Source: Coriaria nepalensis (Eukaryota; Streptophyta; Magnoliopsida; Cucurbitales; Coriariaceae). From it: a stretch of DNA of 64,000 bases. The stretch covers positions 1,550,001 to 1,614,000 of the forward strand of contig CP114485.1 in assembly GCA_027186245.1 (NCBI GenBank), read 5' to 3'. Position 1 is the first letter of the stretch; the number at the start of each line of letters is the position of its first letter. Below the pieces are notes generated by a model, which worked only from the letters and a program-made list of their open reading frames with translations, was not told the origin of the DNA and made no database searches. Position numbers and translations under genes: made by a program. Shown in pieces: positions 37,401-49,097 of this stretch.

Positions 37401-37942
37401 AAGTTACGATATTAATGAATTGATGCATGTTATGTTAGGAACGGGTGCATTTCTACAATACGGTTCACATCAATGCCCGGTGCTATAGTGATGAGCATAG
37501 ATGATGGTCAAGACGGTGTTCCAGGGTTAAGTCAGCTGGACCCCTAGTGAGTAAAAGCTACATTATAGTTTTCCGCATCTACTTATTAATCTGTTTAACC
37601 TTGAAGTAACCATATTATTCTCTGTTATTTGCGGTTACTCAGTCCGTTGTAGTCATTATTAATGCAAGTCCGACTGATGTTTCATTCAGCAGTCCTGTGT
37701 TACAGGATAGGAATATTGAAGCACATCCAATACAGGCAAATCAACTACTAAATCAAATTTCAAGTTTTTGTCTATTATTACGGTGCACATCTACATTAGA
37801 AGAAGACTGTCGTTTGAAAATGATGCAGTTCAGTTCAACCAATGAGGTGGTAAAGAAGTCAACATATGAATCATCCTCGGGATGCTTCACCGTGCCTGCA
37901 AGAGCAACATCTGTGTTCGTAGAATCATGGAAAACTCGGTAG
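34474..37942 (+). pseudogene. Chloroplast pullulanase (limit dextrinase, GH13) pseudogene lacking the catalytic core
   Basis: Intact pullulanase removes alpha-1,6 branches during plastid starch metabolism. Recognisable exons: about 34750-35060, 35154-35353, 35449-35598, 35689-35749, 35877-35997, 36128-36214, 36331-36424, 36583-36678, 36920-37008, 37115-37192, 37278-37407, 37439-37546 and 37643-37942. They read as N-terminal starch-binding/CBM48-like parts, then GH13 (YNPVLWGVPKGSYASNPNG, VVLDVVYN), then the C-terminal part ([51 protein letters not shown]). Lesions: TAA in the second segment after SVNT plus loss of the following block; TAG for the Trp of LYMWAP at 35047-35049; DVVYNH changed to DVVYNQ (CAG 36631-36633); the region between 36678 and 36920, which should encode the nucleophile and acid residues, is only a 241-bp intron; and a frameshift between 37439 and 37473. 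It cannot encode active enzyme. Confidence 0.9.
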
Positions 37943-40884
37943 CATTTTTCCTTCTGACAAGTAACTGAAAGGTTCAACTTCTATATCGAGATAATGGAAG
38001 AGATAAGGCCAGTGATAGGATCATAAGGCGCTAAGTTTCCGAAAGATTTTTTGTGGGATAAAACAAAGAAAAAAATAAAACTGTTTCCCATTGCTGATAT
38101 TGAGTACATTTTGTTATTGCATTACTGTCCTGTTATATTCGAATAAGGCCATCCCACTTGCTGCTCACGTTAGTCGTCATTATTGTGTTATAATCTTTCA
38201 ATACCAGCATTTTTTCTGCGTAAATTACGACCTGGTTCGAAAGAGAATTTGTGATCGAACGAGGTTCCTTTCAGCACATCACTTTGGAAGAAAAAACTAT
38301 CCTCATCGAAGAAGCTACTTATGTTATTGTTTTACACATTGCATGAGATGAGATGGCGACTTTGACATGATCATATTAGCATGACTGACTTGCCATCTCT
38401 GTATAATATTAAATCGCCTCTGAAATTCGACCGTCTAATCTATAAAATCTAGCTAGTTCTTCCCAGAAGTTGTTGTAGATATATATTCTAAAGTCATACT
38501 CTATGAATAGATATATACATATATATGTTCGTCGGTTATCTCATCCCAAGCAACAAAATCTTTCGCTACTATCATCATGATTCATGGATGACTTTTAACT
38601 TATATTGAAGTATAATTAGAAAGTATATGTATATGTATTAAATTAAAAGTTTATTATATAGTTGGACGTTGCTCGTAACTTGCTTACAATTATTGGTTAA
38701 AAGACTAATGAGGTAGCCTAATAAAAACCATATGATATATTATCTTCCGTACGTACGTGACAAACACGACTTATCAATTGAAAGTCATTGACTTGCCTAG
38801 CAAACTTTGTATATCGAATATCGATTATGATCGAGAGTACTTAGTTATAATCCTCTTTAGTGTTAATTAATCCACCATTTGCATGCTTGATTACATGTAT
38901 TCCTAGCAAAATCCAGAGCATTCTATCGCTAATAATATTTATTACGTGCCAAACACGACCTTAGCTAGCTAGCTAGCTAGCCAATTACAAACTTCATTCA
39001 AGTATGTTGCGAGACCATTGACTTGCTGCCCCATGTTTATAGAAAGGTTAGAGACAGTACATGAGTTAAATATATGCATGCATCGGCCTGTACTGTATAT
39101 GAGTGAAGTGATCTGTGTTATTACAGTCGGTTAATTTAAATTAAGGAAATATTATGTTTTATAGTAGCTATTTAATTGAACATATATATAGATGCTTGCT
39201 TTCAGGACTGAATCTTAACTAATTAGCTACTTTGTGCTAATCATGGTAATTAATATTGATAGCTAGCGTTTAACTACATTTGATATTTAATTAGCTACCT
39301 AGCTTGCTAATTTGTGTCGGGTAGAAGCCATGAGAGAGTGTTGAAACTTGGAAGTTGAGAGAGACAAGATCTATATATAAAAGTCTATATATACGAGAAC
39401 TAATAAATGTAAAGACATCAAATGTGCTATTTAGAATGAAGAATATGCGACATTTTTTTATTTTTATTTTTATTTTTATTTTTATTTTTATATAGTATTT
39501 TAAATATGATTCGTGAACATGAGATTATAGAAAGATGTATAGAAATATGAGCTAGTTGTTAATTAACCAATGAGATTAAAGTGAATTGAATATATTAATC
39601 CAGTTTATGTCTCTAAACTTAAGTAATAATTAAAGTGAGAGGAATTTTTCTCAACTAATAGTGAACATGATTTTGGTTCACGGTCTCATGATTTGCGTAT
39701 ATATATATATATATATACAAAATTACAAATTATAAATCTAATTAGAAGAATGTCATGCACAATGGATATTTATTACACCACTTTCATGAGACAAATCGTG
39801 TTAATGATACATTGTATTAATCTCTTCATAATTAGATCGAGCTAGTAGTAGCTTGCTTAAGTACTCCACTCAAAGATGTTGGGTTAAGGAATTGATTGAG
39901 TTGACTTGAATTAAGAATCATGTTGGGTTGGGTTAACACGTAATTACATAAATATTAAGATGGGACAAAATGATCAAATTAAGAAGAAATGTTTACGTAG
40001 TAAGTAGTCTACCACTAACTAGTCATGACTGCCTTTCATATATATAACATCACCCGACCTCTCATCGACCAAGAAAACCAGATTCGACAGTGGCCACTAC
40101 TCTCTACTTATTGGTCTTTATATATATATATAAGACAATCTTCTATATGAAGTGGGTGTGACAATATTAACAAAGGAAATCATGATTGAGTTGTATGTAT
40201 GTATGTATGTATGTATGTATGTATGTATGTATGTATGTATGTATGTATGTATGTATGTATGTGATAAGCTGTGAGAGAGAGAGAGAGTAAAAATAGTAAG
40301 CGTTGAGTCTTAGGCTTAGGAAGAGATCAAAACAAGAAAAAGGTAAAAAAGATTGTGTTGACTATTGAATTTTGAAAAGCGTTGGCAAAAAGTGAGAGGA
40401 AGAGTGTGGAACGGGATTATTTTTTAATTTCAATTTTAATTATAAATATAACAAACTTTCTCCTCGCCCTCTATTATTTCTGGCTAGCTCTCTCTAATTT
40501 TGCACATTTTTAGTTATAACTTATTTGTTTCTAGTGACTCTTTGGTTTGGGCTTCATCCCTCTCTCTCTCTATTTGCTACAACTTCTCTTCTCTTTCCAA
40601 AATTTCCAACAATCCAGCTAGATTAAGGTTGGAAATTCAGAAAGATTATCGGTCTGGTTTCACAGCACTTACTGTTTATTGGGTGGTCTTTTGACTCCAA
40701 ATTTCTATCATCATTCATTGCCTCATTCACTATATATACACATTCTGGCCCCACTCTCCCCCCCCTCACATTGTTTCCTCCTTACCCTTCAATCTATATC
40801 TATCTCTCTCTTACTCATCCTTCTCTCTCTCTCTCTCCCCCCCTCTCCCTAAAGGGCCTCTTGTGGTGGTGGTGGATCAGGGAC
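37943..40884. other. Long intergenic region, promoter and 5' UTR of the zinc-finger gene
   Basis: No gene recognised. It contains AGCT repeats near 38961-38980, a TTTTA microsatellite at about 39447-39492, (TA)n near 39700-39716, a 70-bp ATGT array (40193-40262) and a pyrimidine-rich (CT)n leader at about 40800-40850. Confidence 0.55.
40193..40262. repeat. ATGT/GTAT tetranucleotide microsatellite, about 17.5 units
   Basis: An uninterrupted GTAT repeat of 70 bases, about 620 bases upstream of the zinc-finger ATG. Its perfection indicates a currently unstable locus. Confidence 0.97.
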
Positions 40885-42024
40885 ATGAAAGAAGCTGATC
40901 AACAGAATGATCATCTCATGATCACCATGGAAGAATTCTCTAATGAGGAGCAATCCGGCCAAGCCGCCCTTAAAGGCAAGAGAACAAAGCGGCAAAGGCC
41001 TCAATCCCCAATCCTATTTGCACTCACCACCACAAACTCTAATTGCTGTGGAGAAGGAGGGTTGACTCATGGTGATGATCATCATGATCATGATGGTAGT
41101 AATTATAATTACAATAATATTAATACGACGACTGCTATAGAAAACAAGTTCATGAATTCTTCTAGCACTTCACCTGAATTTTTGGTACAAGATATTGTGG
41201 AAGAAGAAGAAGAAGAAGAAGAAATGGCAAATTGCCTCATTCTCCTAGCTCAAGGCCCATCTCGAGAAATTTCTCCACAACACATTGTTTATGATCATCA
41301 CGATCACGAAGATCAGCATGTCGTCGGTACGTATAAATTCAATAACCGAAGAATTTCAGAAACCGCTGCAGTGCCCAGCGTAGGCAAACCAGCCGGTTAC
41401 AACTACGGTTACGAGTGCAAAACTTGTAATAGAACTTTTGCTTCATTTCAAGCCCTAGGAGGGCATAGAGCTAGCCACAAGAAGTCTAAGGCCCTAGTTC
41501 AAGTCATGTATCCAGATCATCGAAAGAAGCACTTGATTGGGTTGTCTTTAAACAATGATATTCATGATCACGATCAAGCTCAAACATTGATCAAGAACAA
41601 GTACAACAATAACATTATCCCCTCCTCTTCACTTTCTCTCCAATTGAGTAGTACTGGTGCTAGGGGTGGTAATTTATACAATATTAACAATTCAAAGGTG
41701 CATGAGTGTGCTGTTTGTGGGGCTGAATTTATGTCCGGTCAAGCGCTAGGTGGACATATGAGGCGGCACCGTGCACCGGTAGGAACTAACATTAATAATA
41801 CTAATACAACAAACACGACATTGTCTTTGATTCCAATGTCTTTAGGGCCAGATCAAGATCAACAACAAAAAGCGAAAAGGCAAAAGAGCTTGATATCTTT
41901 GGATTTGGATCTCAATCTTCCTGCCCCGATTGATGGGCAGCCACAACAACCAAAACAACAACAGCAGCAGCAACAATCGGTTCTTGTCTTCTCCGCGACA
42001 CCTTTGGTGGATTGTCACTACTAA
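40885..42024 (+). CDS. C2H2 zinc-finger repressor, ZAT type (C1-2i), 379 aa
   Basis: A nuclear transcriptional repressor with two separated plant-type zinc fingers. Finger 1 starts at about residue 176 (YECKTCNRTFASFQALGGHRASH) and finger 2 at about 273 (HECAVCGAEFMSGQALGGHMRRH); both carry QALGGH. An EAR repression motif LDLDLNL is at 339-345. A basic NLS-like KGKRTKRQR is near residue 35, and an acidic run plus ANCLILLAQG near 114-127 resembles the L-box. His/Asp/Asn and Gln runs are long. Single exon. The start is the ATG at 40885 (MKEADQQ); the frame is open further up only from a TTG. Closest type by memory: ZAT5/ZAT4-like stress regulators. Confidence 0.92.
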   Translation: MKEADQQNDHLMITMEEFSNEEQSGQAALKGKRTKRQRPQSPILFALTTTNSNCCGEGGLTHGDDHHDHDGSNYNYNNINTTTAIENKFMNSSSTSPEFLVQDIVEEEEEEEEMANCLILLAQGPSREISPQHIVYDHHDHEDQHVVGTYKFNNRRISETAAVPSVGKPAGYNYGYECKTCNRTFASFQALGGHRASHKKSKALVQVMYPDHRKKHLIGLSLNNDIHDHDQAQTLIKNKYNNNIIPSSSLSLQLSSTGARGGNLYNINNSKVHECAVCGAEFMSGQALGGHMRRHRAPVGTNINNTNTTNTTLSLIPMSLGPDQDQQQKAKRQKSLISLDLDLNLPAPIDGQPQQPKQQQQQQQSVLVFSATPLVDCHY

Positions 42025-43233
42025 TTAATCACGGATCACGATCACTGCTGATGTGAAGTAGTGATTCATTTTTATTAATTTCCCCGAATTTTTTACCTTA
42101 AATTTCCTTACAAACAACACGTATCATGATTCTTTGGTTCTTTTTTACTTTCTTTAATAATATTCTTTGTAAATCATTTTTTTCATCTAAAGGGTCGATC
42201 GATCTCTTCTTCTTCTTTAGGGAACTAATGAAAAGTGCATGATGATCAGCATCTTATTTAATTATTTCTTCATTATTCTTTTCTCATTGTTTCATTCACA
42301 AGAAATCCTTTCTCTCTTACGTACGTACTTGCAGTGACAAGAATAGAATATGAGAGAGAGAAAGCTACTAAAACAACCGCAATCCCCACATGAATATTAT
42401 TCCACTCCTCTTGTCCTTTTTATCTTTTTCTCAATATATATACAAACATATATAACAAAGAATATATACATAAGATACAAAGTGATGTTACAATTTACTC
42501 AGTACTTTTATTTTTACTTGGATTTAGTTGTTTAATCACCTCTTTGTTAGTACTCAATCACTTTCCGGCCGGCCTCTCATAATTACTTTCGACTTATTTT
42601 AGAAATAACTACTAGTTTCCGTGCGATTTCCGGTTCGAACTGCTAGGGTTTTTAGTGTACTGATTATTAAACACATTTTATAACTAAAGTAGGTTTAGAG
42701 AGAGTAGGATTGTGGCGAGAAGATCAGATGAATGCATGCAGGCTGATTAAAGACCAGACAAATTTACTTCTGTCGAAATATCGCCCTTGCATTGTAACTT
42801 ATTGTCAGTTGGTATAGTTGGCTATTTCCGATAACATAGCAGCCAGAATTTAGTAGCTGTTGTTTATAATATAACTCATGAAAATTTATTGGTTTTAATG
42901 AGAAATATCATGACTATTAACATCCAACTATGTTAATTAATTTTATATAACTACATGGGTAGTGGAGCTAGTGATTGTAACTCAAAGGTTATATGGTAAT
43001 TCATGAGATTATAGTTCTATAAATCCAATTGTAACGTTAACTCAGATGCTTTTCCTTAAGAACCTGATACCAGGAGGTGAATTTGCTTATTACAGTGGAA
43101 AAGTATAAATCCTACTATTTTTATTTTTATTTTATTTAAAAAAAGGCAAAATGAGTAAATTAACAAACAAATAAAACTTCACATTCTCCTTTGTCTTGGT
43201 GCTTTAATTGTCAGATTGTTCAAGAACTGGTTC
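42025..43233. other. Intergenic, convergent 3' flanks
   Basis: 3' flank of the zinc-finger gene and downstream flank of the SKU5-like gene. AT-rich, with no further gene recognised. Confidence 0.55.
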
Positions 43234-45640
43234 TCATACAGCTGCAGCAGGAGGAGGTGCATTAGCTGGGGCCTGTGATGAATTACCAAAAATTCCTGCG
43301 GAAAGGAAGACGAATCAATCACAATTATAATATCTCACCTTCATAAGGACCAAGAGATTAGAAAGAATTAAGGGAAGGAATTAATGTTAGAGAAGCAGGT
43401 TAATTTGAACAAACCACATAAGAGTAGATTTTGAGGCGGAGGCCGCTCCTTAGCCGGATTAGGGTCATTATCATGAACTCTAATGTAAAGCTCTTGACCC
43501 AAATACCAACTTTTCAAAACTTGTGACCTCAGATTCCACATTCCTGGATTGTCGAGAAAGGCATAAACTGCAGTCCATCCTTGAGGGTACACTTGCACTG
43601 TTGATCGAACTACCGGGTCAAATAGATTATAAGTATTGCGCAAATCTGGCGTCCAATCTCCGTTTCCAAATCTGGCATTTCATATTCAGACAGAGGCATA
43701 AACCTTAAAATATATCATGCTAACAGAAACACACAAGTAGTTTATGAAGTTTCTGTTATAAACCTACCCAACAGCATAGAACCCGTAACCGTCAAGATGC
43801 CAAGTGTCAAGGACATCAAAACTATTCTTAAACACGATCTCGGCCCACCCTTTGTGGGTCCCAGAGACGACAGAGACTTCGAATGAAGGAACCTGATTGA
43901 CTGAATCAACAGGGAATGCATCGAGTTGGTAGACTCCTGAACCATTGATAAACTGATCTGCTAGTTTCAATGGGGTAGCTACTGTTAGATAAGACACGTT
44001 GTTGACCATATAACGCGGTGATCCGTTAATCTCGCCCGTTGATCCCTCGAGGATGAACGTTTGAGCTATAGTCACGTTTGAGACGTTGAATGTTCCTTGG
44101 GGATTTGGCCTTGCTGCCCCTGCCGTCAAATTCCATCTACAATATCACAAAAGAAAGGTTCGCGTGATTATAAAAGTAAGCCATTAAAAGCTTTTAGAGT
44201 TACTGATAAATTAATAAAAATCTTAAATTACCGAATAGATCTAGTTTGGTTGATTGAAAAAGCGAGGTCAAAGGGGTCAGTTTCATTTGGAAGAGAGCCA
44301 ACAGGTTGTGAAATGGAATTGGAATAGTGCAACACTCCTAGGCCCACAAGGCTGCTAAAATTGCTTGCATTGATCAATTTTGGAGTCGCTATGATGAAAT
44401 AATCGGCATCGTTTTGATCTGCTGTGACAAGAACAGAATAGGACTGTCCCACATGGACATCTAGTGAATCCAATGTGGTCTGTTTAGTGTAAGACCCTTC
44501 GGTCTCAACCAGCACAAATCGATGATTTTGAATCTTGAAATTGAAGCTGAAAGCACTCCCTACGTTTGATATTCTCAGTCTATATGTCTTCCCTGCAGAT
44601 GCACACAAGTTATCAAAACTCAAGCATATACATGCATAATCAAGATAAACACATGTTCATATATGTGCAGTACCTTTTGTGACGGTGAATGATTCGTGGC
44701 CCTTTCCCGTAGGATGCCCAAATGGGGCTTTTCCGTTAATCAACATGACATCCGGGATAGAATGGAATGCCATTAGTGATGAGCTCTGAATCATCGACCT
44801 AATCGTCTTATTCAAGATTCCATTAACAACAGATTAAGAATGCTAATTAGTTAGGCTACCTTGAGATCAAACTTCGAGACTTGTATGCATGCGAAATTGC
44901 TAATTACCTTGTAGCTGTCATAATACCAATCACCGATAAGAAGATCAAACTCATCTTCCGGTTTTGCAAAGGGAATAGCAATCACATTTCGATTGTTGAC
45001 ACGAATTGGCCCAAACCCGCCTGCAGATTTCTGAAATTTGATGGAAGGGAAGTAGAAGAAACTCCCAATCTGGTCCTTTGTCTGAAAAACATAAGTCCAA
45101 TTTGAACCGGGTAGAATCGGACAGTTTGTGCCAGAAACCCCATCTTGCCATGAGTTTAGCCTTTGTTGTATGCCATTCCTGGACCACAACCACCAAGTTT
45201 TTCCTTTCATCTTAATGAAAAAACTATATATGTTATATGGTGATACTAATTCGAAGCTATTTGATATTGTATAAATTATAAATGAGTACCATGTAAAGAG
45301 AAGCGGTTCATCCAAGTTGTTAAAAACGTTTACATGAACGAAGTCGTTGGTTGTGGTGTTGATAAGAGGTCCGGGAAATTTCCCGTTGATAGTGATGACC
45401 TATTCAAGCAAACAATCACCATATTATGATCGTATGCATACACTACAGCTGCAAAATACCAGGAGTGAGGTAAAGAAGAACAGCAGTAGTACTACATACA
45501 GGCTGATCTACAGAAACAGGTTGGATAGTGCTGTCTGATGCAATGTTCCATTCAAGAAATATATCAATTGCCTGTGCACTGTAAACAAAGAAGGCAATCA
45601 AGACAGTTTTTAGCCCTCTGTGATAACCAGTGAAGGCCAT
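43234..45640 (-). CDS. SKU5-similar / L-ascorbate oxidase homologue (multicopper-oxidase fold), 567 aa
   Basis: An apoplastic cupredoxin-fold glycoprotein of the pollen-type SKS group, linked to cell expansion and tube growth. Eight exons: 45500-45640, 45290-45399, 44908-45178, 44674-44806, 44232-44592, 43768-44136, 43415-43671 and 43234-43295 (1704 nt, in frame). A signal peptide covers about residues 1-24. Three cupredoxin-like domains follow, with INGKFPGPLI, NGIQQRLNSWQDGVSGTNCPI and GSFFYFPS in domain 1, GKTYRLRISNVGSAFSFNF in domain 2, and DTWHLDGYGFYAVG plus LDNPGMWNLRSQ in domain 3. The histidine-rich copper motifs of true laccases and ascorbate oxidases (HWHG, HCHxxxH) are replaced, so it is probably not an oxidase. 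Many N-x-S/T sites. The C-terminus is Pro/Ala-rich with no clear GPI signal. Confidence 0.9.
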
Positions 45641-46601
45641 TGTCTGGAGGGAGGTATTGTCTTAACTTAACAGAAAGTGATGGAAATGGTGTTAGACCAT
45701 GCTCATTGCTTATATGTAATGCTCCTATGGCATAGAGGTTAAGAGTGGAGCTTTCTAAGAAAATGATCAGAAAACAACAAGCTGATAAAGAGAGAGAGAG
45801 AGAGAAGAGAAGGCATATGAATAAAGCAGAGCCGGCAGTTTGATTTTGAACCAGGTTGAAATTTTCTTACAGCTAGCAAGGATCTGACTTGGCAAACTTG
45901 TATCATATTGACTGATTGACATATGGCTTCATCTGAGTTACCAAGGATATTGTGGAAGGCTGCCTGTTACAATCCCATGGCAGAATAATAGTATATTATG
46001 ATTTCTAGGTAATGAGTTAATTTTGCTACCAAATTACAATTAGCCGGCATTTTTGAGCACTTCATTATTGTTTTATTCGCATAAAATGTCTAGTCGTACA
46101 ACAAAACTAAATTCTTCATTGTACTGGCTGATGTATCATCAACTTAACAATGGATACTGACGACCAGAACCTCTTAAGATGAGCTTCGTCTAAACGCAAA
46201 TTCTATGGTCACCCAATTGTGAGAATTTCTCAGAGGAGTTGATGAAGACAGACAAAATGCCTGCTTATTGCTTATAGTAGCAATGACTTGTATTTATACT
46301 AAGATAGGAAAAAATAACAAGTACATATAGCTCCATACTTAATTGCTTAAACTAATAGTAAAGATAAACTACTACAAAAACAATTAAAGTTTAACCAAAA
46401 CAATTGCCATAAAAGGCATTGGACAGAGACGTTCCAAGCATGCCTACTGACATTTGACAGTTTTATCATCGAGCTTTTGCAGCCTTCTTTTGCTGGTCAA
46501 ACATCTAGGAAGTCCAAAAACTTCACATCTCTAACACCAATCTGGCTTGGAAGTAATGCATCAGCTTGGTTCAAGAACCGGTTCCGTTCCGGGAAGAATT
46601 C
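45641..46601. other. Intergenic: SKU5-like promoter, Rab 3' flank
   Basis: A GAGA tract near 45789-45805 and an otherwise featureless AT-rich region. No gene recognised. Confidence 0.5.
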
Positions 46602-47719
46602 TTAAGAGCAACAGTTATGATTATCGCTCTGGTATCCTTGTTTCTGTTTCCAAATCTGTCTCTTCACTACAGTAGATCCACTTTCCAATAAACTTGGAAC
46701 TTCCATTATCTGCAAAAATGATTAAAACCTGAATCATATTTTGAAACATGACTCGACTTAACAAATAAGATCAAGAATCCCAACTTGCTTAATCAGATCA
46801 TATATGCAAATATACCTTGGATAGAAGCTCTGTAAAGCATCTTTGTACATTTTCTCGAGTTTTAGCACTACACTCAAGAAACGAACAGTCGAGCTTCTGA
46901 GCAAGTGCCATCCCTTCTTCTCTGCTTACGGCTCTCTCACCATCCTAGATGTAAAATTCAACACCAAAATGACTAAATCATCTCTGATTTTAGATAATTG
47001 AAGCCCCGTTCACTATATAGTACATAGAAAACTTACTCTGTCAACTTTGTTCCCGACTAGAATCTTAACACACTGAGGATAAGTGGAGTAGAGCTCTACT
47101 TCTTTGGCCCATATATCCAAGTTCTTAAAAGTTTCTCGCCGAGTAACATCATACACTAGAGTCCAGACAAGGTAAAACAAGATTAATATAATTTTGATTA
47201 TCACCGTATGCTTATAGCTAGAAACCCTAAACCCTTTTTTTTATATCCTCCTATAATCAATTATATATAATGATGGCATACCAAGGATAATTCCATGTGC
47301 ACCTCTATAGTAAGAGTGTATTAATGTTCCAAACCTCTCCTGTCCAGCTGCAAGCACAACATAATTAGTATAACATGTTCAAGAAATTGAGTCCATAGAT
47401 TCATAAATGCAAACTTACCTGTGTCCCAAATTGTCAGCTTCAATCTTTTCCCTCCAACTGTGAGCAGCTTGATCTTGAAATCTACACCTAGGTTTGATAG
47501 AAGGGTAAAGCCCAGATTAATTAACGTCATTGTACAAAGTAAATATTGGGAATCAATATGAGAGAGAGAGAGAGTACCAACGGTGGGAGAGAGATCGTGA
47601 AGAAATTTGGAGATGAAACTGAGAAGTAAACTGCTCTTGCCAACACCAGAATCACCGATCAGCAAAATCTTGAAGGAATAGTCAAAACTATATTGTCCGC
47701 CATTTGAACAAGAAGCCAT
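46602..47719 (-). CDS. RABC-type (Rab18-like) small GTPase, 210 aa
   Basis: Membrane-trafficking GTPase. Six exons: 47578-47719, 47419-47487, 47282-47347, 47037-47155, 46816-46944 and 46602-46709 (633 nt). G motifs are intact: GDSGVGKS (P-loop), switch I with LSPTVGVDFKI, WDTAGQE (G3), GNKVD (G4) and ECSAKT (G5). The C-terminus ends NCCS, a double-cysteine geranylgeranylation signal. The switch I and C-terminal type fit the plant RABC class, whose exact compartment is less settled than for RABA or RABE. It is transcribed divergently from the NAC gene. Confidence 0.93.
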
Positions 47720-49097
47720 CTTCCCTAATTACTAATTTCTAGTCGACAACACATGCAAGCAATACTAGCTAGCTACCTACTTCTTATATCATCGACACCA
47801 CATGGCAAGAAACCAAGTACAAGGGTGATCTGGCCTCTTCCTTTTCCCACTTCTCTTCTTAATCATTCATTAATATACTAATAATCGAGTTTAGGATAGA
47901 AGCGGGATATATAATTAACGAGTCAAATTAAGCCCAGAAATGAAATCAATCTAAGAACAAATAAACAGATTAAAATAATCTCTTTGGATCAAGCTTATAT
48001 GAACGAGGTAAGCAGGTAGGTAGGTAGCTATATAATATATACGAGCTGGTTTCCGCTCAGCACGTATTCGCCATGCAACGACGAAACGATGGCTTGCTGC
48101 CGCACGTCAATCAATCTAAGAAATTGTTATTCTTATGTATGCGTGTCTACCATCACTCTATCTAATTAATCAGTCATCCCGTAAGTCAGTCGGCTTCACA
48201 GCCAGAAGAATACCCCTATACGTACAAGTGGACATTAATGGGTCCCATAGGTTAGCTCCAGATAAAAGTGAACTTAAGTCGGTTTCAAAGACCCGACCCG
48301 ACCCGAGTGCAACCCTAATTGTACACGTTGCCTAATCGCATAGGGGTCCAGTCAGTGGCCCAGTTAGGTCATTACGAGATTACTTGACTTAGAGGCAAAG
48401 TTAATGATGTCCTGCTGCGCCGTTACTCGTTAACATTTTATAGATTGCTGTGCGGGAAATTGTCTTTTTCACAACCTGACCCTCAAAAAGCCCTGTCTTT
48501 TCTTTCTATCACATTTTATTGTTATTATTTTATTTTTACTATATTTTTTTTCAAGTAAAAATCTATGCTTTTCTTTTATGCTACATAATTTATCTATACT
48601 TCCAAAATTCAGATTTTCTAATGTTTAAAATTTTTAAATTTTTAAATTTTAATTAATCGAATTGAGTGAAGAAGTGATGATAAAATAATGAAATGTATGC
48701 AAAAATAAAGATTGAATTTTATGGAAAAATTTTAAATAATAATAATTTTACAGACAAGAATCCAAAACAAGTTTAGCCAAATTTTAGGATAAGTATAATT
48801 TGTAAGAAATCAGTTACTGTAAGAAAATGCCAAATGAATCCAAATTTGCAAATATCTGATCCTCTCGAAAAAGTAAAAATTAAGAGAAAATAGAAATATT
48901 AAAAAAAAAATTTCAAAAAATGCGTATTTTTCTTTCCGTTGCCCAAAAAGAATACCTTGGACTTGAAGGTATCACCACCCTTTGTGTGGTTTCTTCAACA
49001 CCAATCAAATCCCTCTCTTCAACCCTCAGAAACCCTAACCTCCATATCCGAACCTTTTCCTCTCGAAATTTCTCAGATTCGCTTCCGATTTGTAGTT
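47720..49097. promoter_or_regulatory. Divergent intergenic region between Rab and NAC genes
   Basis: Serves as upstream region for both genes. It has short purine/pyrimidine and AGGT-type repeats near 48010-48028 and a 5' leader of the NAC gene starting before 49098. The middle (48500-48900) is AT-rich. No additional gene. Confidence 0.5.

Noticed and set aside
40771..40884. N-terminal extension of the zinc-finger protein from 40771
   Set aside because: It begins at TTG and encodes the pyrimidine-rich leader; the first ATG is at 40885.
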